Shown one piece after another: positions 16,845-24,825 of a stretch of 64,000 nt of DNA (positions are counted from its first letter, which is position 1; every line of letters begins with the position of its first letter). Both the position numbers and the translations under genes were made by a program. The stretch spans positions 1 to 64,000 of the forward strand of contig JOFO01000027.1 of NCBI GenBank assembly GCA_000721275.1, given 5' to 3'. A model generated the notes under the pieces. The model was not told the DNA's origin. It saw nothing but the letters and a program-made list of their open reading frames with translations, and searched no databases. Origin of the DNA: Microtetraspora glauca (GTDB lineage Bacteria > Actinomycetota > Actinomycetes > Streptomycetales > Streptomycetaceae).

Positions 16845-18229
16845 CCCCCCGCGGGCTGCTCGGTGGCGAGGGGCAGGGCGGCCGGAGCGCCGAGCTGTAC
16901 GAGGTGGGGTGCCGGCTCCGGTGCGCAGCAGCCGTCGGTGGCGCCGGGCTGGGGGGCGGGGGCGTCGTAGAGGCCGGAGCCGCCGCAGACTCCGGTCTCG
17001 GGGAGGGTGAGTTCGACGCGGTCGGCGGAGTCGAGGTCGCCGGCGAGGGCGGCGGCGACGGAGCGGACCTGCTCGTAGCCGGTGAGGGCGAGGAAGGTGG
17101 GGGCGCGGCCGTAGGACTTCATGCCGACGAGGTACACGCCTTGCTCGGGGTGGGCGAGTTCGCGGTGGCCGTGGGGGTAGACGGTGCCGCAGGAGTGCTG
17201 GTTGGGGTCGATGAGCGGGGCGAGGGCCGTCGGGGCCTGGAGGCGGTCGTCCAGGCCGAGGCGGAGCTCGTCGAGGAAGGACAGGTCGGGGCGCAGGCCG
17301 GTGAGGACGATCACCTGGTCGACGGGGTCGAGACGGCGGCCGTCCTCGGCGACCAGGACGAGACGGCCTTCGGCGTCCCGCTCGATGGCCTCGGTGCGGA
17401 AGCCGGTGACGGCGTCGGCGTGGCCCTCGTCGACGGCCGCCTTGGCGGCGAGGCCGAGGGCGCCGCGAGCGGGGAGCTGGTCGGCGCTGCCGCCACCGAA
17501 CGTGGAGCCGGAAAGACCCCGGCGGAGGATCCAGAGCGCCTTCGTGGCCGCCTCCTCGCGGGCGAGCGCGGCGAGGGAGGCGAGGGCGGTGAAGGCGGAG
17601 GCGCCGGAGCCGATGACGGCGGTGCGCCTGCCCGCGTACCGGGCGCGGACGGCGGGGTCGGCCAGGTCGGGGACGCGGTAGGAGATCCGGTCGGCCGCCG
17701 CGCGTTCACCGAGGGCGGGGAGGCCGTCGGCGCCGGCGGGGCCGGGGAGGGTCCAGGTGCCGGAGGCGTCGATGACGGCGCGGGCGAGGATCCGCTCCTC
17801 GCGGCCGTCGGCGTAGGCGACGTGGACGGCGAACGGCTGGGCGTCGCGGTCGGCGTCGACGATCCGGTCCCGGCCGGCCCGGGAGACGCCGGTGACGCGG
17901 GCGCCGGTGCGGACGCGGTCGCCGAGGGCGTCGGCGAGGGGCTGGAGGTAGCGGTCCGCCCAGTCGCCGCCGGTGGGGTACGTCGCCGGGTCCGGCTTCG
18001 TCCAGCCGGTCGGGGCCAGCAGCTTCTCGGCCGCCGGGTCGGTGAGCTCGCTCCAGGTGGAGAAGAGCCGGACGTGCGCCCACTCGCGTACCGCCGCACC
18101 CGCCCGCGCACCGGCCTCCAGGACCAGGGGCTCCAGACCGCGGTCGACGAGGTGGGCGGCGGCGGCCAGGCCGGCGGGGCCGGCTCCGACGACCACGACA
18201 GGCAGGTGCTCGGTGGCGGTGGCGTTCAT
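16829..18229 (-). CDS. FAD/NAD(P)-dependent monooxygenase with C-terminal Cys-Cys tags
   Basis: A 466-residue flavoprotein from ATG 18229. The FAD-binding motif VVVGAGPAGLAAAAHL is at about residue 12, and a second Rossmann motif (TAVIGSGASAFTAL) lies mid-protein. It resembles flavin-containing monooxygenases found in actinobacterial ars operons. The C-terminal 35 residues are an added tail with two vicinal cysteine pairs (DGCCAPEP, then GGCCGA at the end). GGCCG also ends the GNAT-like protein at 24826-26430. Vicinal thiols bind As(III), so the tail may capture substrate. The gene is divergent from another monooxygenase, with ArsR-type operators between them. Confidence 0.75.
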   Translation of the reverse strand: MNATATEHLPVVVVGAGPAGLAAAAHLVDRGLEPLVLEAGARAGAAVREWAHVRLFSTWSELTDPAAEKLLAPTGWTKPDPATYPTGGDWADRYLQPLADALGDRVRTGARVTGVSRAGRDRIVDADRDAQPFAVHVAYADGREERILARAVIDASGTWTLPGPAGADGLPALGERAAADRISYRVPDLADPAVRARYAGRRTAVIGSGASAFTALASLAALAREEAATKALWILRRGLSGSTFGGGSADQLPARGALGLAAKAAVDEGHADAVTGFRTEAIERDAEGRLVLVAEDGRRLDPVDQVIVLTGLRPDLSFLDELRLGLDDRLQAPTALAPLIDPNQHSCGTVYPHGHRELAHPEQGVYLVGMKSYGRAPTFLALTGYEQVRSVAAALAGDLDSADRVELTLPETGVCGGSGLYDAPAPQPGATDGCCAPEPAPHLVQLGAPAALPLATEQPAGGCCGA

Positions 18230-18246
18230 GACGAGTCCCCTTGTGT

Positions 18247-18322
18247 TTCGACGTCCGTCGATCTCTTGCGCTCTCAGCATGCATCGGATATCGATAGACG
18301 TCAACATAGACATTCATCGAAA
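18247..18322. promoter_or_regulatory. ArsR-type operators, divergent promoter
   Basis: CATAGACATTCATCGAAAC (18305-18323) matches the CATAGAyr-NNN-rTCrA consensus found at 19422, 22045-22100 and 23730-23820. A related ATAGACGTCAA lies directly before it (18293-18303), and TTCGACGTCCGTCGA is at 18247. The sites are placed to control the flavoprotein-MFS operon leftwards and the ArsO-like gene rightwards. Confidence 0.65.
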
Positions 18323-18335
18323 CGGAGAAGCGTTC

Positions 18336-19391
18336 GTGGAGCACATCGACGTGGCCGTCATCGGAGCCGGGCAGTCGGGGCTCGCCTCGGCGCACCACCT
18401 CCTGCGCGAAGGGCTGACCCCGGTGATCCTGGAGGCTTCCGACCGGGCGACCGGTTCGTGGCCGCGGTACTACGACAGCCTCACCCTGTTCTCGCCCGCC
18501 CGGTACAGCTCGCTGCCGGGACTGCCCTTCGGGGGCGACCCGGACCGCCATCCCCACCGGGACGAGGTGGTGGCCTACCTGCTGCGGTACGCCGAGCGCC
18601 TGGGCGCCGACCTGCGCACCGGACATCGCGTGACTGCGGTGCGCACGGCCGGGAAGGGCTTCGAACTCGACTTCGCCGACGGGCGGACACTGGGTGCCGA
18701 TGCGGTGGTCACGGCGACCGGCGGCTTCGGGCGGCCGAACCGGCCCGCACTGCCCGGACTGGACTCCTTCACCGGCACGGTGACGCACGTCTCGGAGTAC
18801 CGCACCCCAGCCCCGTTCGCGGGGCAGCGGGTCGTGGTGGTGGGCGCGGGGAACTCTGCGGTGCAGGTCGCGGTCGAGCTTGCGGGGGTGGCGCGGGTGA
18901 GCCTGGCGAGCCGGGCTCCGGTGCGCTGGTTTCCGCAGCGGCCGTTCGGGCGGGACCTGCACTTCTGGCTCGCGGTCAGCGGCGTGGACGCGGCGCCGCT
19001 GGGCCGTTTCCAGCGGCGTCCGGCGACGATGGCGGTCATCGACGACGGCCGCTACCGCGCTGCCCTCGACTCCGGCCAGCCCGATCGACGCCCCCTCTTC
19101 GCCCGTATTGACGGTCCGGCCGTGACCTGGGCCGACGGCGTGACGGAAGAGGTGGACGCGATCATCCTGGCCACCGGCTACCGGCCCGACCTCGGCTACC
19201 TCGCCCCGCTCGACACCCTCGACCGCGCCGGCGGGCCCCGGCATCGAGGCGGCGCTTCACTCGCCCGCCCCCGTCTGGCGCACGTGGGGCTGGAGTGGCA
19301 GCGCAGTCTGTCGTCCGCGTCCCTTCGCGGTGTCGGCCGCGACGCCCGACGCGTCGCCGAGCGACTGGCACGCGAACTGCGGCGCCCATGA
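18336..19391 (+). CDS. arsO: ArsO-like flavin-dependent monooxygenase
   Basis: A 351-residue protein from GTG 18336. The FAD motif VAVIGAGQSGLASAHHL is at the N-terminus and an NADPH motif VVVVGAGNSAVQVAVEL near residue 167, with the C-terminal FMO-type segment AIILATGYRPD. It is closely similar in plan to the ArsO candidate at 39366-40433. ArsO proteins are found in ars operons and are thought to oxidise trivalent arsenicals with NADPH and oxygen. The ArsR gene at 19431 follows on the same strand. Confidence 0.7.
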   Translation: MEHIDVAVIGAGQSGLASAHHLLREGLTPVILEASDRATGSWPRYYDSLTLFSPARYSSLPGLPFGGDPDRHPHRDEVVAYLLRYAERLGADLRTGHRVTAVRTAGKGFELDFADGRTLGADAVVTATGGFGRPNRPALPGLDSFTGTVTHVSEYRTPAPFAGQRVVVVGAGNSAVQVAVELAGVARVSLASRAPVRWFPQRPFGRDLHFWLAVSGVDAAPLGRFQRRPATMAVIDDGRYRAALDSGQPDRRPLFARIDGPAVTWADGVTEEVDAIILATGYRPDLGYLAPLDTLDRAGGPRHRGGASLARPRLAHVGLEWQRSLSSASLRGVGRDARRVAERLARELRRP

Positions 19392-19407
19392 CCCCGGAGC
19401 CTTTGCT

Positions 19408-19440
19408 TTGACGTGTGTCAACATAGACGTATGTCGAACG
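19408..19440. promoter_or_regulatory. ArsR operator at the 19431 regulator
   Basis: The dyad TTGACGTGTGTCAA is followed by CATAGACGTATGTCGAACG, which matches the island-wide consensus. The ATG of the regulator gene lies inside the second site, so binding would block both transcription and initiation (autorepression). Confidence 0.7.
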
Positions 19441-19796
19441 CGAAGGTGTTGCCACTGCTGGAGCCCGCCGTCGAACCGTGCTGCCCGCCGCTCACCGAGC
19501 GGCCCCTGACCGCCGAGGAGGCCGAACGGACCGCCCTGATGTTCAAGGCGCTCGGCGACCCGGTGCGGCTGCGGCTGTTCTCGGCGGTGGCCTCGCACGA
19601 GGGCGGGGAGGCGTGCGTGTGCGACATCTCCGACGTCGGCGTCTCCCAGCCAACCGTCTCCCACCACCTGAAGAAACTGAAGGAAGCCGGCCTGCTCACC
19701 TCCGAGCGGCGCGGGACCTGGGTGTACTACCGGGTGGAGCCGGGGGTGCTGGCGGCGATGGGGCGGCTTCTGACTCCGGCGGCGACCTCGGCCTGA
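19431..19796 (+). CDS. arsR: ArsR/SmtB-family As(III)-responsive repressor
   Basis: A 121-residue winged-helix repressor. The metalloid site motif EACVCDISDVGVSQPTVSHH has the Cys-x-Cys at the start of the DNA-recognition helix, as in classical E. coli-type ArsR. The N-terminus adds a vicinal pair (VEPCCPP, residues 18-19) that could supply further thiol ligands. The start at ATG 19431 sits inside its own operator. It probably controls several units sharing the CATAGA consensus. Confidence 0.85.
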   Translation: MSNAKVLPLLEPAVEPCCPPLTERPLTAEEAERTALMFKALGDPVRLRLFSAVASHEGGEACVCDISDVGVSQPTVSHHLKKLKEAGLLTSERRGTWVYYRVEPGVLAAMGRLLTPAATSA

Positions 19797-19841
19797 GGAA
19801 ATTCGTCCCCGGCTGTCAGCGGTCGGGCGGATGATGGCGGC

Positions 19842-20578
19842 ATGGCCATCGATGTCGAATGGGCGCGATCCGAGATCGCCAACTTCCTGGTGCTGACGAC
19901 GATGCGCTCGCCGTCGGATCCGAGCTTCATCAGCTTCCACATGACAACTTTTGGCTCTGACGAGGAGATCGTCGCCAGCGCACAGGTAGTCGAGCAGATC
20001 CTGGACCGGGTCATACCCACGTGGCGCACCAGCGTCCCGTCAGAGGACAACGAACTGGTCAATCGCTGGTGCCAGCATCGGGAAGCCGCCCAGCGAGCCG
20101 ATGTCACCCTCCGGCGGGATGCAGAGATCCGCAAGCATCTCGGTGACGACGCACCGCAGCTCAGCGCCTCGACCATGCACCCATGGGCCTGGGAAGGGGC
20201 TCGCGCGTTGTGGCAGAGCGGCCACTTCCGGGAGGCGGTAACAGCAGCCGCCCGAAAGGTGAATGCCGAGACGCAGAACAAGGTGGAGCGGCGAGACACC
20301 GGCGAGACGCCCCTCTTTCTGAACGTCTCTCCAAGGACTCACCGAAGCCTGGCCAGCCCCGGCTTCGGTTGATGGCGGACGACGGCAGCGACACCTTCAA
20401 AAGCGTCCATCGGGGCGCGGCGGCCTTCGCCGAGGGATGCTTCGCAGGCATCCGCAACCCCAACAGCCACGAGGACGGGCTGCCCGAGCTTCCCGAACAC
20501 GAGGCGCTGGAACAGTTGGCCGCATTCAGCGTGCTCGCGCGATGGGTCGAGTCGGCCGCCGTCGAGCGGTGTGACTGA
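19842..20578 (+). pseudogene. Frameshifted TIGR02391-family HEPN protein
   Basis: The first open frame (19842-20372) ends in unrelated sequence after GHFREAVTAAARKVNAETQ. The second half of the family continues in another frame to 20578: KPGQPRLRLM, then GAAAFAEGCFAGIRNPNSH and LAAFSVLARWVE. RNPNSH is the HEPN R-N-x3-H nuclease motif. The frame break is within about 20305-20330, in CCCCTCTTTC-type sequence. Intact members (about 245 residues) are putative HEPN RNase toxins or abortive-infection proteins. Here the gene is probably dead, unless the shift is a read error. It is unrelated to arsenic and may be a passenger. Confidence 0.7.
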
Positions 20579-20633
20579 GGGGCACCGACCGTCACGACCA
20601 ACGCCCCCAGGAAGCTGCAGCGGGGCCCCCGCC

Positions 20634-21839
20634 TCAGGACAGCGCGCCCACGAACCCCGCCAGGCGTCCGAGCGCCTCGTCGAGCTGCTCGGGCGGGACC
20701 GTGTACGAGATGCGGACGTGGTCCGGGGCCGCGAAGTCCGCGCCGGGGACGACCGCCACCTGGGCTTCGCTCAGAAGGAGTTCCGCGAAGTCGGCGGCGG
20801 AGGTGATGGTGCGGCCTGCGCTCGCCTTCCCGTACAGGCCGGTGACGTCGGCGAGAAGGAAGAAGGCGCCCTCGGGGTTGCCGTCGACCCGCAGGCCGAG
20901 GGTGTCGCCGATCGCCTTGACGGTCGCGAGGCGGCGGGCGTCGAGCGCGGAGCGGCGGCGCTCCAGTTCGGCGCCGAGGTCGGCCGTCAGCGCGCCGAGG
21001 GCCGCCCGCTGGGCGATGGAGGACGGGGCCGAGGCGGTGTGGCTCTGAAGGGCCGTGACGGTGGAGGCCAGTTCGGCGGAGGCGGCGAGCCAGCCGATGC
21101 GCCAGCCGGTCATGGCGAAGGTCTTGGAGACGCCGCCGATGGTGACGGTGCGGGCGGCGATCTCGGCGCCCAACGCCGCCACTGAGGCGAAGCGGGCGTC
21201 ACCGAAGACCCAGTGATCGCAGATCTCGTCGCTGACGATGACGAGGTCGTGTTCCACGGCCACTTCGGCCAGGGCGGCCAGTTCGTAGCGGCTGTAGACG
21301 ACGCCGGAGGGGTTGGCGGGGCTGTTGAGGAGGAGGACCCGCGTGCGGTCGGTGACCGCTTCCCGCACCTGCTCGGGCGTGACCTTCAGGCCGGCGCCGA
21401 CGGCGGGGCGCACGGGGACCAGGGTTCCGCCGGCCAAGGCGATGAGGTGGGGGTAGCTGACCCAGTACGGGGCCGGGACGAGCACCTCGTCGCCCGGTTC
21501 GAGGAGGGCGGTGAAGGCGTAGTGGAGGGCCTGCTTGGCGCCCGCCGTCACGACGAGATGCGACGCCTCGTACGCGGTGCCGTGGCGGTTGAGGTGCGCG
21601 GCGATCGCCGTACGGAGTTCGGGGATGCCGGCAGCCGGGGTGTAGCGGGTGAAGTCCTCGGCGACGGCCTGTTCCGCCGCGCGTGCGGCGGGTTCGACGG
21701 TGGGGAACGCCGGCTCGCCGCTGGTCAGGTTGATGACGTCGGCGCCCGCGGCAACGAGCGCCTTGGCGTGGGCGTCGAGCGCGGCGGTGGCCGAGGGCGG
21801 AACGGCGGCGGCGCGCGCGGAGGGACGGAGCGGGTTCAC
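20634..21839 (-). CDS. PLP-dependent class I/II aminotransferase
   Basis: A 401-residue fold-type I aminotransferase of the aspartate/aromatic group. It has the LTSGEPAFPT entry, NSPANPSG, and the Schiff-base lysine in GGVSKTFAMTGWRIGW. The C-terminal arginine is in DHVRISY. The 57-residue gene upstream and this gene form one leftward unit, with the dyad TCATAGA-N6-TCTATGA directly before it, so it appears to be ArsR-controlled. That is unusual for a housekeeping transaminase. An inferred role is amination of arsonopyruvate to arsonoalanine or a related step; ordinary aspartate aminotransferase is the alternative. Confidence 0.85.
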   Translation of the reverse strand: MNPLRPSARAAAVPPSATAALDAHAKALVAAGADVINLTSGEPAFPTVEPAARAAEQAVAEDFTRYTPAAGIPELRTAIAAHLNRHGTAYEASHLVVTAGAKQALHYAFTALLEPGDEVLVPAPYWVSYPHLIALAGGTLVPVRPAVGAGLKVTPEQVREAVTDRTRVLLLNSPANPSGVVYSRYELAALAEVAVEHDLVIVSDEICDHWVFGDARFASVAALGAEIAARTVTIGGVSKTFAMTGWRIGWLAASAELASTVTALQSHTASAPSSIAQRAALGALTADLGAELERRRSALDARRLATVKAIGDTLGLRVDGNPEGAFFLLADVTGLYGKASAGRTITSAADFAELLLSEAQVAVVPGADFAAPDHVRISYTVPPEQLDEALGRLAGFVGALS

Positions 21840-21855
21840 GGGGTTCCCTACGGGG

Positions 21856-22029
21856 TCAGAGGCGGACGGCGAGGTGGGTGAGCGTGGCCTCGTGGCCGCG
21901 CCGGAGGGCCGCCGCGCGGGCGCCCCGGTCGACGACCTCCACGCAGCTGTCGCAGAACCGCACGTCGGTCGTGCGGGTGGGGCGGCGGGTGACGCGCAGG
22001 CGACGGAAGGAGGCGAGAAGGGACGACAT
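21856..22029 (-). CDS. Small Cys-x2-Cys protein (57 residues)
   Basis: ATG 22029 to TGA 21856 encodes 57 residues: basic at the N-terminus, with one FCDSCVE motif in the middle. It lies 14 bp downstream of the ArsR-type dyad (22044-22063) and 16 bp upstream of the aminotransferase, so it is probably the first gene of that unit. I do not recognise the family; the CxxC suggests metal or metalloid binding. Confidence 0.6.
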   Translation of the reverse strand: MSSLLASFRRLRVTRRPTRTTDVRFCDSCVEVVDRGARAAALRRGHEATLTHLAVRL

Positions 22030-22043
22030 GACGCGACCTCAAT

Positions 22044-22100
22044 TCATAGACGCTCATCTATGAGATGAGTATGGCCCAACCCATAGATGACTGTCAATGC
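22044..22100. promoter_or_regulatory. Two ArsR-type operators in a divergent promoter
   Basis: TCATAGA-N6-TCTATGA (22044-22063) faces the 57-residue gene and aminotransferase. CATAGATGACTGTCAATGC (22082-22100) faces the ArsR gene at 22172. The second site differs by one base from 23768-23786 upstream of the ArsP-like gene, so one regulator may bind both loci. Confidence 0.7.
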
Positions 22101-22171
22101 ATCGGCCACGACGGGTCCGGGAGGCGGTCGACTCTGGACGCGGCGCGTCACCATCGGCCACATTGGGCCGC

Positions 22172-22537
22172 ATGATCGAGCCCTTGACCACCGTGACGCC
22201 GTCCGGTTCCTGCTGCCCCGTCCCCATGACGCCGGATCAGGCAGAGGAGCTGTCGGGGATGTTCAAGGCCCTGGCGGATCCGGTGCGCCTGCGGATCGCC
22301 AGCATCGTGGCCTGCTGTCCTGCGGGCGAGGTGTGCATGGGAGAGATCGCCGCCGAGTTCGACCTGACCGGGCCGACCATCAGCCACCACCTGCGCAAGC
22401 TGCGCGAGGCCGGCATCCTCGCCTCGGAACGGCGCGCGAACGAGGTCTACTACTTCGTCCGCCCGGACCGGATCGAGCACCTGATAGGCCCGCTGGCGGG
22501 AATGCGGAGCGCGGCCCGTGAACCGTCACGCTGCTGA
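22172..22537 (+). CDS. arsR: ArsR-family repressor
   Basis: A 121-residue protein from ATG 22172. The winged helix is KALADPVRLRIASIV ... TGPTISHHLRKLREAGIL. Thiols are SCCPVP near the N-terminus, then ACCPAGEVCMGEI just before the recognition helix. The site thus has more cysteines than classical ArsR, and the second Cys of ELCVC is replaced by Met-Gly. It may sense methylated or organic arsenicals rather than inorganic As(III). It is divergent from the aminotransferase unit. Confidence 0.8.
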   Translation: MIEPLTTVTPSGSCCPVPMTPDQAEELSGMFKALADPVRLRIASIVACCPAGEVCMGEIAAEFDLTGPTISHHLRKLREAGILASERRANEVYYFVRPDRIEHLIGPLAGMRSAAREPSRC

Positions 22538-22648
22538 GAACCCGCGGAAACGGCTGCGGCCCGCCCCGAAGCCTGGGGGCGGGCCGATGCCGTCTTACGC
22601 GTGCTGGCGCCGGTGGCGCTTGCGGTGCCGGGTGCCGGCCCGCCGGAG

Positions 22649-23713
22649 TCAGAGCCAGATGGGGGCCGTGTAGCCCAGGACGAGCGCGCCGGCGAAGAGG
22701 ATGCCGACGACCAGGGCGACGACGCGCCAGCGGGCGATGAGGAGCATGCCGCTGATGGCGCCGATGCTGGTGCCCGCGCCCGTCACGAGGAAGGCGAGCG
22801 CCGGGCCGGGGCCCATGCCGCCCTGCATCAGGGTGGCGACCAGCGGGAGCGAGCCGTCGGAGTTCAGGTAGACCGGGATGCCGATGAGGGCGGCGACCGG
22901 GACCGCGAAGACGTTGCCGTCACCGAGGAACTCGGTGAGGTAGTGCGTCGGGATCGAGTTGATGAGCAGGAAGCCAAGGGTGGCGAAGCCCAGGAAGTAG
23001 AGGGCAAGGCGCTTGACGTTGACCTTCAGCTCCTCGCCGAACTCCTTGAGCTTCAGGCGCTCCACGACGCCGACAGGGGCCGGTGCCGGGGCCGGCTTCG
23101 GCGCGACCGGGCGGGTGAGCAGGGCCGTACGGGCCAGGCCGCCGCCACCGGCAGGGACGCCGCCACCGGCCGAGACGCCACCACCGAAGCCGCCCTCGGT
23201 CTCGCCCTCGTCGCTGCAGCAGCTCTCGGACGCCTTCTCCTCCGCCTGGTTCGCGGTGAGACGCGCCTGGCCCTCCAGCCAGCCGGTCTTCTCGATGAGC
23301 CAGGTGATGACGCCGGCGAAGACGCCGAGGACCATCGCGGCCACGAAGAAGGTGGTGGCGAAGTCGAAGCCGAAGAGGCCGGTCGACAGCACGTACTCCT
23401 CGGGGCTGGTCAGGGGCGAGGCCACCATGAAGGTGACCACCGGGGCCCACGGAACGCTGGAGGCGAGCGCCCCGAGTACCACCGCGGTCGTGCCGCAGGA
23501 GCAGAAGGGGGTGAGGGTCGCCAGGACGATCGCACCGAGCACCGCGACCGCGGTCTTGCGGCGCATCCACGCCGACAGGCGGTCCGCTCCGATGTAGACG
23601 GGGATGGCCGAGGCCAGCACCACGCTGATCAGCAGGAACGGCCAGTTGGCGGCGAGGGAGTGGCCGACGTCCTGGGCGGTGCGCCACAGGACGTCGAGGA
23701 CGGTGTCGATCAC
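22649..23713 (-). CDS. arsP: ArsP-like permease (DUF318) for trivalent organoarsenicals
   Basis: A 354-residue permease with two blocks of about four hydrophobic helices. The signature TPFCSCGTTAVVLGALASS near residue 68 carries the paired cysteines typical of the DUF318/ArsP family. A second SLPLVATLMQGGMGPGPALAF block lies near the C-terminus. A glycine-rich cytoplasmic loop between the halves contains a Cys pair (SESCCSDE). ArsP proteins export trivalent methyl- and aromatic arsenicals. Three copies of the ArsR-type operator separate it from the divergent ArsR gene. Confidence 0.75.
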   Translation of the reverse strand: MIDTVLDVLWRTAQDVGHSLAANWPFLLISVVLASAIPVYIGADRLSAWMRRKTAVAVLGAIVLATLTPFCSCGTTAVVLGALASSVPWAPVVTFMVASPLTSPEEYVLSTGLFGFDFATTFFVAAMVLGVFAGVITWLIEKTGWLEGQARLTANQAEEKASESCCSDEGETEGGFGGGVSAGGGVPAGGGGLARTALLTRPVAPKPAPAPAPVGVVERLKLKEFGEELKVNVKRLALYFLGFATLGFLLINSIPTHYLTEFLGDGNVFAVPVAALIGIPVYLNSDGSLPLVATLMQGGMGPGPALAFLVTGAGTSIGAISGMLLIARWRVVALVVGILFAGALVLGYTAPIWL

Positions 23714-23729
23714 GGGGGCTCCAGCAATT

Positions 23730-23820
23730 CATAGACGGCTGTCGATGGGTCAGACTCTGCCGGAACTCATAGATGACTGTCAATGGATACCGGGAACAAT
23801 TCATAGATGACCGTCGTTGG
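23730..23820. promoter_or_regulatory. Triplicated ArsR-type operator between arsP and arsR
   Basis: Three copies fit CATAGAyG-N3-GTCrATGG: 23730-23748, 23768-23786 and 23802-23820. The spacing is 38 and 34 bp. The last overlaps the ATG of the regulator at 23807. This is the densest operator cluster in the island. Confidence 0.75.
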
Positions 23821-24181
23821 ATTCGGTATGCCCACGTCGATCTCGGAGCTGTGCTGCTCCCCCGTGCTCGCCGGCCCGCTCACGCCCGAGGCCGCCGACG
23901 ATCTCGCGACCGCCCTGAAGGTGGTCGCCGACGCCACCCGCCTGCGCCTGCTCGGCCTGATCCGCTCCCAGCCGAGCGGCGAGGCGTGCACCTGCGACCT
24001 CACCGAACCCCTGGGACTCACCCAGCCGACCGTCACGCACCACCTGCGGGTGCTGTACGAGGCCGGGTTCCTGGAGCGCGAGAAGCGCGGGCGCCAGACC
24101 TACTACCGGATCGCCCCGGAGAGCATGAGCGTGCTCTGCCAGGCACTGGACCCGTCGCCCCAGCTCCTCGCCACTGGTTGA
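23807..24181 (+). CDS. arsR: ArsR-family repressor
   Basis: A 124-residue protein (alternative start ATG 23828). It has a pair of vicinal cysteines near the N-terminus (SELCCSPV) and a Cys-x-Cys in GEACTCDLTEPLGLTQPTVTHH at the recognition helix. It lies inside the triplicated operator and is divergent from the ArsP-like permease, its most likely target. A hairpin terminator follows at 24208-24251. Confidence 0.82.
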   Translation: MTVVGFGMPTSISELCCSPVLAGPLTPEAADDLATALKVVADATRLRLLGLIRSQPSGEACTCDLTEPLGLTQPTVTHHLRVLYEAGFLEREKRGRQTYYRIAPESMSVLCQALDPSPQLLATG

Positions 24182-24207
24182 GGAGCCTCGCCAACTCACC
24201 TTCCGCC

Positions 24208-24251
24208 AAGGGCCGGTTCATGCGCGCGTCACGCGCGCGGAACCGGCCCTT
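24208..24251. terminator. Hairpin terminator after arsR
   Basis: Arms AAGGGCCGGTTC and GAACCGGCCCTT with a 20-base GC-rich loop, 27 bp downstream of the regulator stop. Confidence 0.65.
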
Positions 24252-24258
24252 CGGCATC

Positions 24259-24308
24259 TTCAGGCAGGTGGATGCCGGACGCATTTCCTGCCAGCGGTGA
24301 TCCCTTCC
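24259..24308. promoter_or_regulatory. 50-bp upstream motif, copy 1
   Basis: This segment is about 82% identical over 50 bp, without gaps, to 27697-27746; the shared core is TGCCGGACGCA. It lies about 125 bp before the GAGWD repeat gene; copy 2 lies about 125 bp before the gene at 27872. The matching distance suggests a promoter with a shared activator site, probably for the LuxR-type regulator encoded between them. Confidence 0.6.
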
Positions 24309-24431
24309 ACACCCTGGGTGACCTCGGACAGACTCATGAACACCGGAAGGGCGACAAGCCCCCGGGACACCGGGAAAGGCCACCAAGGCCGCCGGCCGAC
24401 AAAAAGCCACCGTCATCACCAGGGGAGAGCC

Positions 24432-24746
24432 ATGTCTGTTTCGCGTACCTCGATGCGTCTTGCCACCGCCGCACTCGTCGCCGCGATCGGACTCGGTGCC
24501 ACCTCGACCCTGGGCGCCGGCGCTGTCCCCGCCCTCGCCGGAGCGGGCTGGGACACGGCCCCCACCGCGCCCACCAACTCCACGGACGGCGCGGGGTGGG
24601 ACGTGGCCCCGACCGTCGTCCTCGCCTCCTCCATCGACGGCGCGGGCTGGGACGTGGCGCCCACCACGACGAACGACGGCTCCAACGGCGCCGGCTGGGA
24701 CTCGGCCCCGACCGACCCCTCCACCGACGGCGCCGGCTGGGACTGA
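24432..24746 (+). CDS. Secreted five-repeat GAGWD peptide
   Basis: A 104-residue protein with a strong ribosome site (AGGGGAGA). Residues 1-36 are a Sec-type signal peptide with a likely Ala-Leu-Ala cleavage site. The mature part is five repeats starting GAGWD at residues 37, 53, 70, 86 and 100. The first four continue as GAGWD(T/V/S)APT, separated by Ser/Thr/Asp/Asn-rich spacers; the last ends the protein. There is no cysteine. I know no function. A multi-core modified peptide precursor or a secreted adhesive or signalling peptide are possibilities. It precedes the Cys-pair GNAT-like gene by 79 bp and shares its promoter motif with the organoarsenical genes. Confidence 0.7.
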   Translation: MSVSRTSMRLATAALVAAIGLGATSTLGAGAVPALAGAGWDTAPTAPTNSTDGAGWDVAPTVVLASSIDGAGWDVAPTTTNDGSNGAGWDSAPTDPSTDGAGWD

Positions 24747-24825
24747 CCAGCCCGCCCTCGCCCTTCCCGCCGGGCAACCCACCCCGCACCCCCGCGCACC
24801 GCCGACCCCACGAGGAGAGCACCCC

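Noticed and set aside
22601..23734. 377-codon plus-strand ORF opposite the ArsP-like permease
   Set aside because: Very Asp/Glu/Arg/Gly-rich shadow; the minus strand encodes clear transmembrane helices with the CSCG motif.
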